From Heloderma charlesbogerti (Eukaryota > Chordata > Lepidosauria > Squamata > Helodermatidae), in assembly GCA_026122225.1 (NCBI GenBank), contig JANEZZ010001897.1:620001-684000 (forward strand): a stretch of DNA of 64,000 nucleotides. Reading direction: 5' to 3'. Under the pieces are notes generated by a model that saw only the letters and a list, made by a program, of their open reading frames with translations, did no database searches and was not told where the DNA came from. A program made the position numbers and the translations under genes. Shown here one piece after another: positions 39,001 to 51,000 of the stretch (positions within the stretch are counted from its first letter, which is position 1; every line of letters starts with the position of its first letter).

Positions 39001-42000
39001 TCCTGGCTTGTTTCCCCACTCATGCAAAGGGAAGAATGAGGCAGGAGACAAAGGGCTGTATGCAGGTAAAAGTAGATCATAACTACCAGTTTATTTCTTC
39101 AGTTGGCTTGTAAAAGTTGTTGCAAAGACATACAGCAACAACCTATACAAACTAGATGAAGGAGACAACTTGGCTTTGTCACAAACATTGCCTGATGGCA
39201 TTATCATTTAGTTTCTAGCACTAAGGAGTGCTTGGGTATCATAACTAGCTGGAATTTATTCGTGCATAAGTTATTTGTGTATAAGTTAATAATAAATTGA
39301 TTTCAAAAATGTGCAGTGTCAGAGATTGGTGTGAAATGGAGAAGCTGACAGTAACAGACAGATGGAGGCAGACAATTATGGGTTGCAGAGTTAAGAGCTG
39401 TGTGTCTGAGTCTAAATCTGGGGTGGGAAATCTCCAGCCAAATTTCATTCAGCCCATGGCACACTTCCACCTCACCCAGTCTTCACCTTGGGGGATGGTG
39501 GAGCTTTGTGGAGGCAGAGCAAACAGCAGCTGCACCATATGAGGAGGAAGAAGGTCCCATCCAGTCATGTCTCATGTGAGGGTACTGTGCTTTAGCTCTG
39601 CTCTAGACTCCTTTCCCTGGCTTAGTCAGACAGAGGACACCTGAGATACATAAAGAAGATCGCAAAGAGCAGCAACTGCTATTGTGGCTTCCTGCTTTTT
39701 TTTTTTTTTTGCAGGAAAGGAAAAAATAGGGATGGGGAAGATGTAACAGAGGGAGGAGGTAAACCATCTGATCAGTTCAGACCTGTGTCAAGGAGGAATG
39801 GAGAGAAAGTGATGGAGTGGCCTAGAGAGAGCACTATGCAGTTCTGCAAATTCTTCCCATGTTTGACTCTGGCTCCACTCAGGGTCAGCTCGATCTCTGT
39901 GCACTGTTGGCTCTGCCCCCAACTGAGTATTCCCATGGATTAATGGCTCTTCATAGAAAAAACGTTCCCTGCTCCTTTTATAAATGGCACTGCAACCCAT
40001 CAGGTTTGATGTGGTTACCCAGGAACTATTTGTTGAAAGAGAATAGCTGAGGGCCAAGAACAGATCCCTAATGGACACAATAGAGAAGGTGAAAGCAAAG
40101 AAAGAACTTTCCACTGTTGAACAAGCAATTAATTAGCCAGGCAGGAAGGGAGCCAGCTAAAGGACAGCATTGTAGAAACATAGAGCATTAAGGGCCTTAT
40201 ACTATGCATGTTTAGACAGAAAAAAGTTCTACAACTCCCAGCATTCCTCATTCAGGATTTATGCATAGGATTGCGCCTTGAGGGAGTCAACTAGGAGAGG
40301 GCTATCAACTGTATTAAAGGCAGCAGAGAGGTCAAGGAAGGTGAGAATAGAGTAGAGACCTTTGGATTTGGCAGTAAGGAGATTATCAGTGATTTTGGTG
40401 AGGGCAATTTCAGTGGAGGGCAGAAGCCAAATTGCAATCAATACCCTTTTTACATAGGCAACCCTCCCCAAAAATGTGAATAAAAACAGAGCAGCAGTAA
40501 GGCAACAAAGTGAGGGGTAACAGGAACAGAAGAATGTAGTTCTCAATGACTGGGTTTGAACGAGCTGTGGCACCCATGGGTGAAGTGCAACCCCGCTTGG
40601 GGGCTGTCACATCATGTGAACCTGCTGACGGTGGGTTATCTGTGGGTTGCATATTCAAAATGGCAACCCCCCCCCACATACACCACAGCCTCATTGTGGG
40701 CTATTTAGTGGGTTAGTGGGCTGTTGTGTCATACAAACATCCCCAATGAAACAGATTATTGTTTTACCCAGAGGAAGGAGAAGTGTACCTGAGGTGAAAT
40801 GGGTGCCAACAACCATAATGTGTAGTATGGCCTCAGGATATCCAGTGTGAAACTATTTGTAGCAAATAGTAATAAAATAGGCACATATTAGTGTAATACC
40901 TTTATTAGGCCAACCAAAATGTTACCAAAAAATTGCAAGCTTTCAAAAGTCATTTTTGTGACGTTCTGGTTAGCCTAATAAAGGTATTATGCTAATATGG
41001 ATTTGGACAGTTTCCTTATGGCCAACATGGCCACCTATGCTCTTTGTGGTAACAAAATAGGAGATGAGCATTCATGAAAATAACCTGAAAGAGTGTAAAG
41101 TCACAATGCCATCTTTCTGTCTCTCCACCTCACCATCCAAGCCTAATCAGTTCTTGAAGCCTTCTAATCTCTAAGCCTCACACATGCATCTTCTGTTCTG
41201 CTTGGATATCAAAAGGGGCAATGGAAAGAACAGGTGAATGTCTTCTGGTTTTCTGTTCCTGTATCTAATGTCAGGGCAGCCTCTGGCTTCCAGAAATAGC
41301 AACTGCATGGTCTTCACACACACAAAATGCAGCTCTCCACATGCTAAATCACACACTGAGCAAATGTACTGCTACGGAACAATTTATACATTTTCCCAGC
41401 AAGGAGTAAAGGAATCCATAATACCGGACAAAGTTCTCACTAGTATAATTTAGCCTGCCAGTCTGTGTTATCTACTGTCAAGTTACATGTGTAATGTATC
41501 AGCATTGTAAGGAATATCTCTAATAAAATAGACATCAAAATACATTAAGTGCAAGTAAACTGATTTACATCCAAGAAGTCTGACAATCACCTGTTCAGTT
41601 GTTGGAATTTGCCCTGGGGGCCTTCAAATGGCAGTTTCAGATACCTAAATCTGGCTCCAACCCAGCACGCTAGCTGGGAATTATGGGAGTTGCGGTCCAA
41701 CACATCTGGAGGGTGCCAGGTTGGGGTAGGCTGCTTTAATCCAATGCAGGAGGTGATAGGATATCTTTCCTAATAACTTTTTGGGAGCTATGTTGCCACT
41801 TACCAGTGCAAGAACATTAAGGAACTCCCGTGTATCGAAGTGCAGCAGTGTACGTACATAGGGGTAAACTTCTTCCTCTGTCGGTGCCTCAGCTGAGTGC
41901 AAACGGATGAGAAATTCGAAGACCTGCAATGAATAACAAACAGTCTACTCAGTCAGTGTCTGAATACTTGAAGGAACTGTTCTAACCTTACCAGTTCCAG

Positions 42001-45000
42001 AAACCTTCTTGAGAATAGGGAATGCATGTTCAGCAATATTCTCTTGTTATTTAAATGCCATCTGCTGTGATGGAAGTTTATTTCCTGGTACAGGTTCAGT
42101 GATTTAACAGTAGGCAAAGAACTTCAATTTAACATATCCCAGGATTTCTTACATCCATTTTCACAATTAATGACATTTATTGTTGTTCATTGTCATTTGT
42201 GAAAAATGATCCACACAGGTTTCCTAAATAATGAATTCTGGCAAAGGGCACAAGTGCATCTGCCTTCTAGCCTGCTCTTCAAAATGAACCTATTCCTATA
42301 CATTGGATCAGTTTATTGGGAAAGCAAAAGTTAAAGCATCGTTAGTAGGATTTGAAACTGGGGATGGAGCATGAACTGCATACCAGATCCTGGAAAAAGA
42401 ACATGTTAAACATGCTTATCTTAACGATATTTTGCCTCATCTGTTATTGACAATATAAAAGCCATGTTCCAATTTACCCAGTTCAGTGACAAATGACCCA
42501 AACTGGGGTTGGGGGAGAAGAGGAGGAGACTATTAGCTTAAAGTAGCCTAGGTGCAGATAGGGTCCAATAGTAAAAAATGTCTTGAGTTATATTAACATT
42601 CCTACATTTTTTATATTTTGGAAATTTAAATATAATATATAACTGGGCAGAACCCCAGATCTGCTTGCTGGTGGATGGCAGTGGGGGTGGGGGACAAAGC
42701 CCCTTCAGCTGTGGAGAGGAGTTCCATGGGGGGGGGTGTCTACCCCAGAGGCTCCCAATTACACCTCCAGAAAGCTCTACAGGCATAAATCTACTGCAAT
42801 AGGTAGGCCCCCATATAGGGCATTCCAAAGGTGGGGCAGGTATGGCCTTGGATCCAGGATCTAAAGGCCTCCGTTGCCACATGAGGTCCCAGGATCAGTT
42901 ATTTTCCCTCCCTTTGGAACAAGGGTTCGACTTCTGTACATACGACTTCTGTACGTAGACCATGCCTGTGACTGCTGAACAGCAGTCAAAAGGTACATCA
43001 ATGAAACATCACTGGAACCTGTCGTTATGCCAGGGTTGCAAGCAGACACAACTGTGCAAGTATTTAGGATAAAGAGTGCCAATTCAGGAGGTTGGTTATG
43101 TGATCAATCCATACAGTGAGGCCTAAGATACTTTGCACAGGGTTATAGCCTGGCAGCAGTCTTCTGAGGAGCTTAAGCTGCAGGACACAGAGGTGATGCT
43201 TGAGGTTTATAGTCTATCCTTTTGATGTAATTGGCCTATATCTAAATTATTTCTCATGCTATTAAGCTTAGAACAATCTTGGCATACGGCACATAAATTA
43301 TCAATTGTTACTCATAAAACTTTGCTTTCACGTGGATATTAAATATTGTATTTGAAATCATATATGTGGATATTTTACAGATCATTTCATGATCAGGGAT
43401 GCGATCCTGTGCATACTTATCGAGTAAGAAGTGCCCTTGGACTCAGCAGGTCTTACTTCCCAGTTACCACACATAGAATAGCCCTGTAAATGTACAGTGA
43501 GTAGTGCAGGAAATTGGGTGTATTACTCCTCCTTCCCCCACTGCAACAAAGTTTGAGTACATGCAACTGCATCTGTGCAAATTAATGTCCTTATCCTTGC
43601 TTCACTTTCCACTCGCTTTGTTGCATTCCGCACATATGGCTCATATCTAAATTTAGAACTAGGTTATTTAGATTAAATACCTGCCTTTGCTTATATTACT
43701 TTGTAAAGTGTTGTGTACATTGATAGCACTATATAAATTAAGTTTCACATAAATCCTTGATGGACAAACAATTTATCCCCTAGAGTCTAATGTTACCCAT
43801 AATGAACAAAAAGCAAAAAAGGATATAGCAAAGCACCCAGCTGACTGTTTCTCAATACAAAAGCAGTGGGGGCGGGAAGAGAATCTAAATGCATGTTCTA
43901 AAGAGCTCTGGGGCAATCACAAAGGCAGACAATCAAAAAGCTACTCTTATCCAGACAATAGCAATTTCTTTTCAGATATCTGCAGAGTAACTGCTAACTG
44001 CAAGAGACTCATCATTCCTATCACATTGTAACACGCTTTAGAGAAATCAGTATCCATGATGGGGTCATCGGCCAATATTAATAGATTTAATATCTGTGCA
44101 TCATCTTTGAGAAAGAATACGACACAAATAGGATGTGGGGCGGTGAAACTATCCTTTTGTAGTTGTTTTTAAATATTTGCTCTTGTTCCTGCTCTTTTTT
44201 GCTTTCTGCGTTATTGCCTGTTTTGTGTCACATTTTCTGCAGAGCTTCTTGTTTCCTATATAGCAAGACTTTGAAATATGGACCAGGAGTCCTTGAAGTT
44301 GAGCTCAGAAAACCTTGGGATATTGCTGTGGCAACCATGGCCAGAGTGGGTGGTTACTATACAAAAGTGATGGAGGGAAGAGAGAGTCACACCAAATGAT
44401 GGCTTTGAGAATATGTTTATTTCTCATTAAACACACCAGCACGAACAGCTTCCATTTAAAATAAAAAACAATGGAAATTTTCCCTGGTGAATTTTGCAGC
44501 ATATTTTTTAACCCACCTGGTTTTTTACCAAGGGTACCAGATCTTCAGGAATATTGCCCAATGGATAAGCTCGTCCTGCCAAACAGCAACTGTAAGGAAA
44601 GACAAATAATAGGAGTTAAAACACTTTGACCTCGTTCACATGTGATGACTATCTATGGGTTCAACAGCCCATAGTTAGTCAGGGCCGCACAGCAGGAGCG
44701 AGCATACTGCCCTGCCAATTCATGGGTTATATGCCATGAACTGGCATTTTGTGTGAACCAGACCAGTGCTGCATAGAACAGTTGATATACTACACAAGCC
44801 TAAACATAGTTGGGAAAGGGCCCCTAATTCTTTGCCTAGGTACCTACTCTACACAAGGGGGCCCTGGAACAAAGCACTGCAGTGTGGGGTGCTCCTGTTG
44901 AGGGTTTCAGCCACTGTATTCCATCCCAACTCCCCGAACAGTCAGTCAGCGTTCCATACTCATCAAGCTCAGTATCCATACTCAGGACAGTATCCAGTGT

Positions 45001-48000
45001 GGCACAAGTGCTAATGTAAATTACGTTGTGCTACCATAACAGAAGTTACCAGAAATGGCAATTATCATTAGCTAGTGTGACGGGATTCCCTGGAAAAACT
45101 ATTACACCAGCTAATGCTACTGGCATTGCACTAGAGGTTCCTTAAGCTAGTGCAACATAATTTATGTTAGCACTTGTGCTGCACTGGATACTATCCTCGG
45201 TCCTCACTGGGCATTTGGGGGAGGTTGGTAGCCACCCCCTTATATGTTTTGTCACTGAAGTTTTGTTTTACTTCTGCAAACCTTGGGTTCCCCCCAATAC
45301 CTTCCTCTTGTGCATCAATGGTGCTGTTGTAGATACACAAGGATAGGCACTCGGACAATGAGTTTTCTATTAGTATATATGATATTCTTTAAACACTGCT
45401 TTTTTCCTAGCAGCATCATTAATATTTACCCACAATGCTTACACACGTATAATTAGCTTCAATGAGAAAACTAAACATTACCAAAAAAATTTCCCATTCT
45501 GTAGATTACATGCAACAAAATATACACTCCTTCAGTAGAACAGTCTTTGCACCTGCAAACTAAACATGTTCAAATATAGATGGCTTTATATAAAAAATGA
45601 AGACATATGCAGCTTCAGCACCTTGACATAGGTCATTGAACGCTTGGTGAGAAGGCCAGACTTACTTTATAAGGTTAACACTCTCCTAGTGCCTTAATAC
45701 CTAAAGGACTTTGGTTGTTATAGGTCATAGCAGTACACCTGAGAACCCTCAGTTAGAAGCAGCAGCAGGGCGATTTGGATCACATCAAGCTCTATAACGG
45801 CCTCTTCCAACCTGCTGGCCTCCAGATGTTTTGGACTACAACTCCCACCACTTCTGACCACTGGCCATGCTGACTGGGGCTGATAGGAATTGAAGTCCAA
45901 AACATGTGGAGGGCACAAGGTGGGAAAGGTTGCGCTGTCAGTTAGTATGCTGCCTCATTTCATGTACATACTTCTAAAGACAGTGCTCCAATTACAGGGG
46001 GCCCTCGATCTCTTAGCTTTGTGATGACTCCCTTAGTTATCATTTTTAGAAGGCTACAGGTGACACCTTTTGGCAAAGATTGGGAGGAGTCAAGGGTAGG
46101 GCTTTGGATTTTATTAGAGGCTCCCCTGTCTTTCCCCCTCCCCTAATCTGAGCACTGTGCAAAGACCCATTCAGCATCAGATAAAAGCATTACCTTTCAC
46201 TGATCCATTAGTTAGCTAGTGAATGATGTGAGCCATGGATTGCCACCAATTAAAAAAATAACTAAACAGCTAATTAAATAGCAAAGTGTTTAAGTCAATT
46301 AATAGCACAATCCTGTTCTATAATTATGCCAGTTGAGGAGCTTTACCATTCTACCCAAACCCTATGCCAGCAATCCACCCTATGCCAGCAATCTTAGAGA
46401 TAATGCCACTTCCAGGACTCTATGCCTGCACAACATTGCAATAGTGTAACTTCACTGCTGGTGCAATTCAGCCAGGGGTGTGGTGGTGGGAAGTGGAATC
46501 TAAGACAAAATCCTAAACTCCTTCAGATGATGCTCGCAAATCCACACCACCTCTTGTTTATCAGGGTAAGTCAAAACACCCACAATGAAGAACCAAAGAA
46601 AACACTGCCCCCACCTCCTTCCACACAGCCAAATGGAGAATAGGGTCTCAGCTAACTCCGTAGACAATCATGGCACACCTACCACAATATATAATCCTAT
46701 TTGGAAATCTATTACTCAGATAAGGTATGAGGGATGGGATTCTCCTTCTGGCTTAATGTCATGCAAGCTTAGAAGGCAGAATTGGGGACTTTGGTGATGG
46801 GAACCATGATGAAAGGTGACTTGGCACAAAGGAGGGAGCAGTTTGCACACACAGTCTGGCTTGGAACAATTCTAGGAAGAACAGATGGCTAGCACCTGTC
46901 TTCTTGGAACCCTGACAGGTACCCTTCTTCAGGACTTTGCCCATAAACAGCCTACATCATAAATTCTGGAAACATCATACCTTATATAGACAAGAAGCTT
47001 GTTGCCCATAATGACTTGCTCATCTAAGAAAACAAACAAAAGCTCTGTGTTATCATCTGAAGCAATGAACAGTCAAGTTTACTGATGGTTCATGCCTTTC
47101 TTTACCAAAAGTTATCATATATGCTTAAATGCAGACTTACTTGCAATAATAAAGTAGTGCAACAAGATTCCATTTTCTCCCTAACCTTACACACTGACAG
47201 AAGTTCATGCTAAATTTATTTTATCTGAATGCCATGAACTTGAGAAATGTCATGAAAAATACCTACATTCCAAGCAAGCCTGACAATGCCAAAATGCTAT
47301 TACTACTACTTTAAAATTTAGTAAGTAGCAGGGACTGTATAAAATATAGAAATGACATTGTACCTGCTCAGAAGGATTCAGGTTTGAAGATCCAATCCTA
47401 TCCTCTGCTAAAAGCTGCATGAATGGGATAGGAGAACACATAGGTCCCCTTGGATTTGAGCAATGAACATAGGAATGTGCTTTATACTGAGCCAGAACAA
47501 TTGTCCATTTAGCTCAGCTCTGTCTACACCAAGTGGGAAAGAGTTTGCAGCTAGTCACTTCACTGAGCTCACTGAAGCACACAGAAGCTGTGTATGATCC
47601 TCACACATGTTAAGCCACATGCTTGATTCAAGCAAGTTTATACATGAAAACCATTTCCAAAGATATCACTGGTTTAGCAGCTCTCAGACGGAGCGAGCCA
47701 ATTATCAGTGAGTGCAGGGTGAGAGTATACTGCGAGTATACTGGGCAGGAAAAAAAAACTATCCTATGATCTGTCAAGTTAATGCATATTACAGATCAAA
47801 TAAACATTGTCACTGTAACAGGAAAAAAAGTACTTATCAAACATTGTGTACCTGAGAGAGACTTTCCAGCACTAAGTGGATGAGCAATAACCTTGAACAA
47901 TTTCTGGAATAAAATTGAAAGGAGAGGGAGAAACACAAAAAGTTGACATAGAGGGTTCTTTTGCTCTTGGTTTTCATTCTTGATACTGTGGACTATAACA

Positions 48001-51000
48001 TACACATACTAATGGATCTGGCAGTGACAGTATGGAAAGCCTTCAAAAAAGAAAAGACACACCTCTAAAAGAGAAAGTTGTTAAGTAGATATAGAGCAGC
48101 CTTCTCCAACCTGGTGCCCTTCACATGTATTGGACCAAAAGCCATGCTGAATAGGAATTATGGGGGTTGCAGACCAACACATCTGGAGGGCACCAGGTTG
48201 GCGAAGGCTGATACAGAGAGTACATCCAACATGGAAGGAGGTGCTTCTACTTGGGACAGTTTCATTTGAATAGTTGCGAATTTCCTTGGGATGGAAGTAT
48301 AATGCTAAGGGAGTGCAGCCCAGGGCCATTTCACACATGATGAATTTCCCTACATGGGAGAGTCTGTTCTATGTGGAAAATATTCTGAATCTCACAAATA
48401 GGCTATTATATGGGATGAATCACAGATCATATTTGAGGGCTGCACTGCAGCCTACATAGAACCCTACATGCTGCCTATCAGCCTCTTGCCTTCACTGGCA
48501 CAGCAACAGCTCATCTGTCTTCCAGGTAGATGGGAGAGCCGCATATGGCACTACTAAATAGGTTGCATTGAAATCCACAAGGGAAACCAATAAGGGATTA
48601 GTTGGTTCCAAGTTTAGTGATTAAACTATTCCCTACACAAAATTGGCCATGGGGAAGAAAGCTTTCCTCATCTATACTACACTGTTGCTGGCATGGGATC
48701 GTCCTCAACTGGGCTAGGTGTTGCTTACAAGGCCTACATGGGAACCAGTTTGGATACAAGAAAGGTAAACACCATGAAAAGTATCATCCGGCTGGTGGAA
48801 GGGCCTGCAGATCTAACACTCTCAATAAAACCCAACTCAAAGTTAATTCCCATCAAGGGTTCACAATGACAGTAGATACATACATGGTTGTCATATGTGA
48901 TGAACTGCACATGGGATTCATGCTATTTTCAACACAGAAATTACTTTGTGTAGGAAATAACATATGAAGTATCCCTTTGTGGCCAGCCATACAGGCAGGG
49001 CTTGTGGCAATTCTGGCTCATACAGATTCTCTAATGCTGTAGCAATTACCCTTTGGGACATTTTTAGCATTAATTCTCAGGCAGAAAACTGGTGACCAAA
49101 CAATCAGTCCACTCATACACGTACCTCAACACCATTACAGCCACTGAATTAACATACTTATTTCCCCACATGAAGACTGATGTGGTATCATGAGCGCTCA
49201 TCTAAATCAGGGGTGGGCAATGCATGCCCCACAGGCCACATGTGGCCCCCACCACGTTCTAGTGCCCCCAGTCACCCACCAAAAGTCAGAATATTTTTAA
49301 AAATGGTGGTTTGCCATTAATATTTGGCAGCAGACCACTACAGAGGCTAACTGAAGACATGGAGCTGGCAGAGATGGCAAAACTTACTATTATAATTAAA
49401 GAAGGATCAACAACTAAATTTATGTTAGATTGGAAACCTTTTATAGAATTTGTACAAGAAATAGAGAAAATTGATATCTATGTATGTGGAATTTTGAACT
49501 TTGAGATGGTTAATTCTCATTTTTGTTGTTGTTGTTAAAATTAACAACAACTAAAATTAGGAGAGAAATGAGATAAGGTCTGTGAACTCAATGTATGATA
49601 TACAACTAAGATAAGAACTGGAGAATAATAATAAGCATTTGTTGTGTGAGGGGAGCCAAAGGTAGATATCTTACAATCTTAACAGATATTTTAGTGTATG
49701 TGTATTGTGTGTTTATGCTGTTGTGTTTTGTTTTCCTTTAAAAAAAATTATATCAAAAAAAAAAAAAAGAGGAGAGACTTCTGGTTGGAACCAATGTCAC
49801 CCTGGCAGCATCCCACGGGCTCTCCGTGGCAGCGTTCTCAAACAGTTTTTTAAAAGGTTGAAAAACCTTTTCATCTCCCCCCTGGAATTAAAAGGGGGCA
49901 AGGCAGCATCTGGATAACTTCTTGGAGAAAAATACTCCCCACAAGATAGTGGGGGGCTGGATTCCAGGATTATCTCCCCAGAGCTTTACCAATGCAAAAA
50001 TCTGTTCTGAAACTCCTATTTAATAGGAGAAAACAGGGCTGACATATTCCATTGTAATATATGCTTTAAGAAATATCAACAACTCCTGAGGGATGATTTA
50101 AGAAATATTAACAATATTGGAGAACACCTGAGGACCTGCAAGATCTGTTTGAAGAGAAACATGGCTACACCAAGGAGAAGAAAGGGGCTGGCATCACTGC
50201 CAACTCCCCCTGTACCTCCTGTGTCAAAAGTTTCGAAAACAGAAGATATAGGGGAATTATTTACTCTGATAAACACTTTATCTTCGCAATTTACGGAGCA
50301 AGCCAAAAGGTTGGATTTAATCCAAAATTCCATCACCGCCTTGCAAGGCGCTGTGGATCTAATTAATGCGTCTTGGCAAAAAAATGGACACGAAAATTAA
50401 CGAGCTAGAAGACTGAGTGTCAGGAAATGAAACTATGACACAAGTTTGTTTTAAAAATGTCTCTGACAGAATTTCTCAACTGGAGGCCTTCACACGCAGA
50501 TCCAATGTACGTATTATTGGGATTAAAAATCTGTCTAATTATGTAAAATTGCCTATTTTTGTGGATAAACTTTTGCATGAGATAGTCCCTGTCCCATCTG
50601 ATTATTTACTTGATATTGAGCAGGCATTTCATGTGCCAAATGCTAAATGGACTATACGATCACAGTCCAATTTGCAAAAGTCTCCACAAAGAATTATATC
50701 CTGCGTTTGGCAAGAGAGGGTGGAAGCCTTTCCTGGAAACAAGATAAAGTTATGTTATCTCCAGACTACATCAAAGAGGTGGCAAATAAAAGAAGGCAAT
50801 TCATCAAAGCGAAAAATATGGCAAAACAAATGAACTTACAATATTACTTAAAATATCCTGCTACACTGTGCCTGAAGGTCAGATGAAGAAGTTTCTAAAT
50901 CATGAAATGGCGGAGGCATGGCTGAACGTAAAAATGAGTGAGATTTCTGTTACAACCCCATGAACTGGAATCTTTAAACAAATTCTGTTAACTGTTTATG

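Larger units (their letters stand above)
38617..41803 (-). other. VPS8 intron 9
   Basis: Holds a poly(T) run (39695-39708), a decayed non-LTR RT fragment, foldback elements at 40590 and 40882, and the family 1 half copy at 41661. The rest is unassigned. Confidence 0.8.
44590..46980 (-). other. VPS8 intron 7
   Basis: Holds foldback family 2 copy 3, foldback family 1 copy 3 and an inverted-repeat-like stretch at 44630-44765 (gttcacatgtgatg ... tgtgtgaac). The rest is unassigned. Confidence 0.8.
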
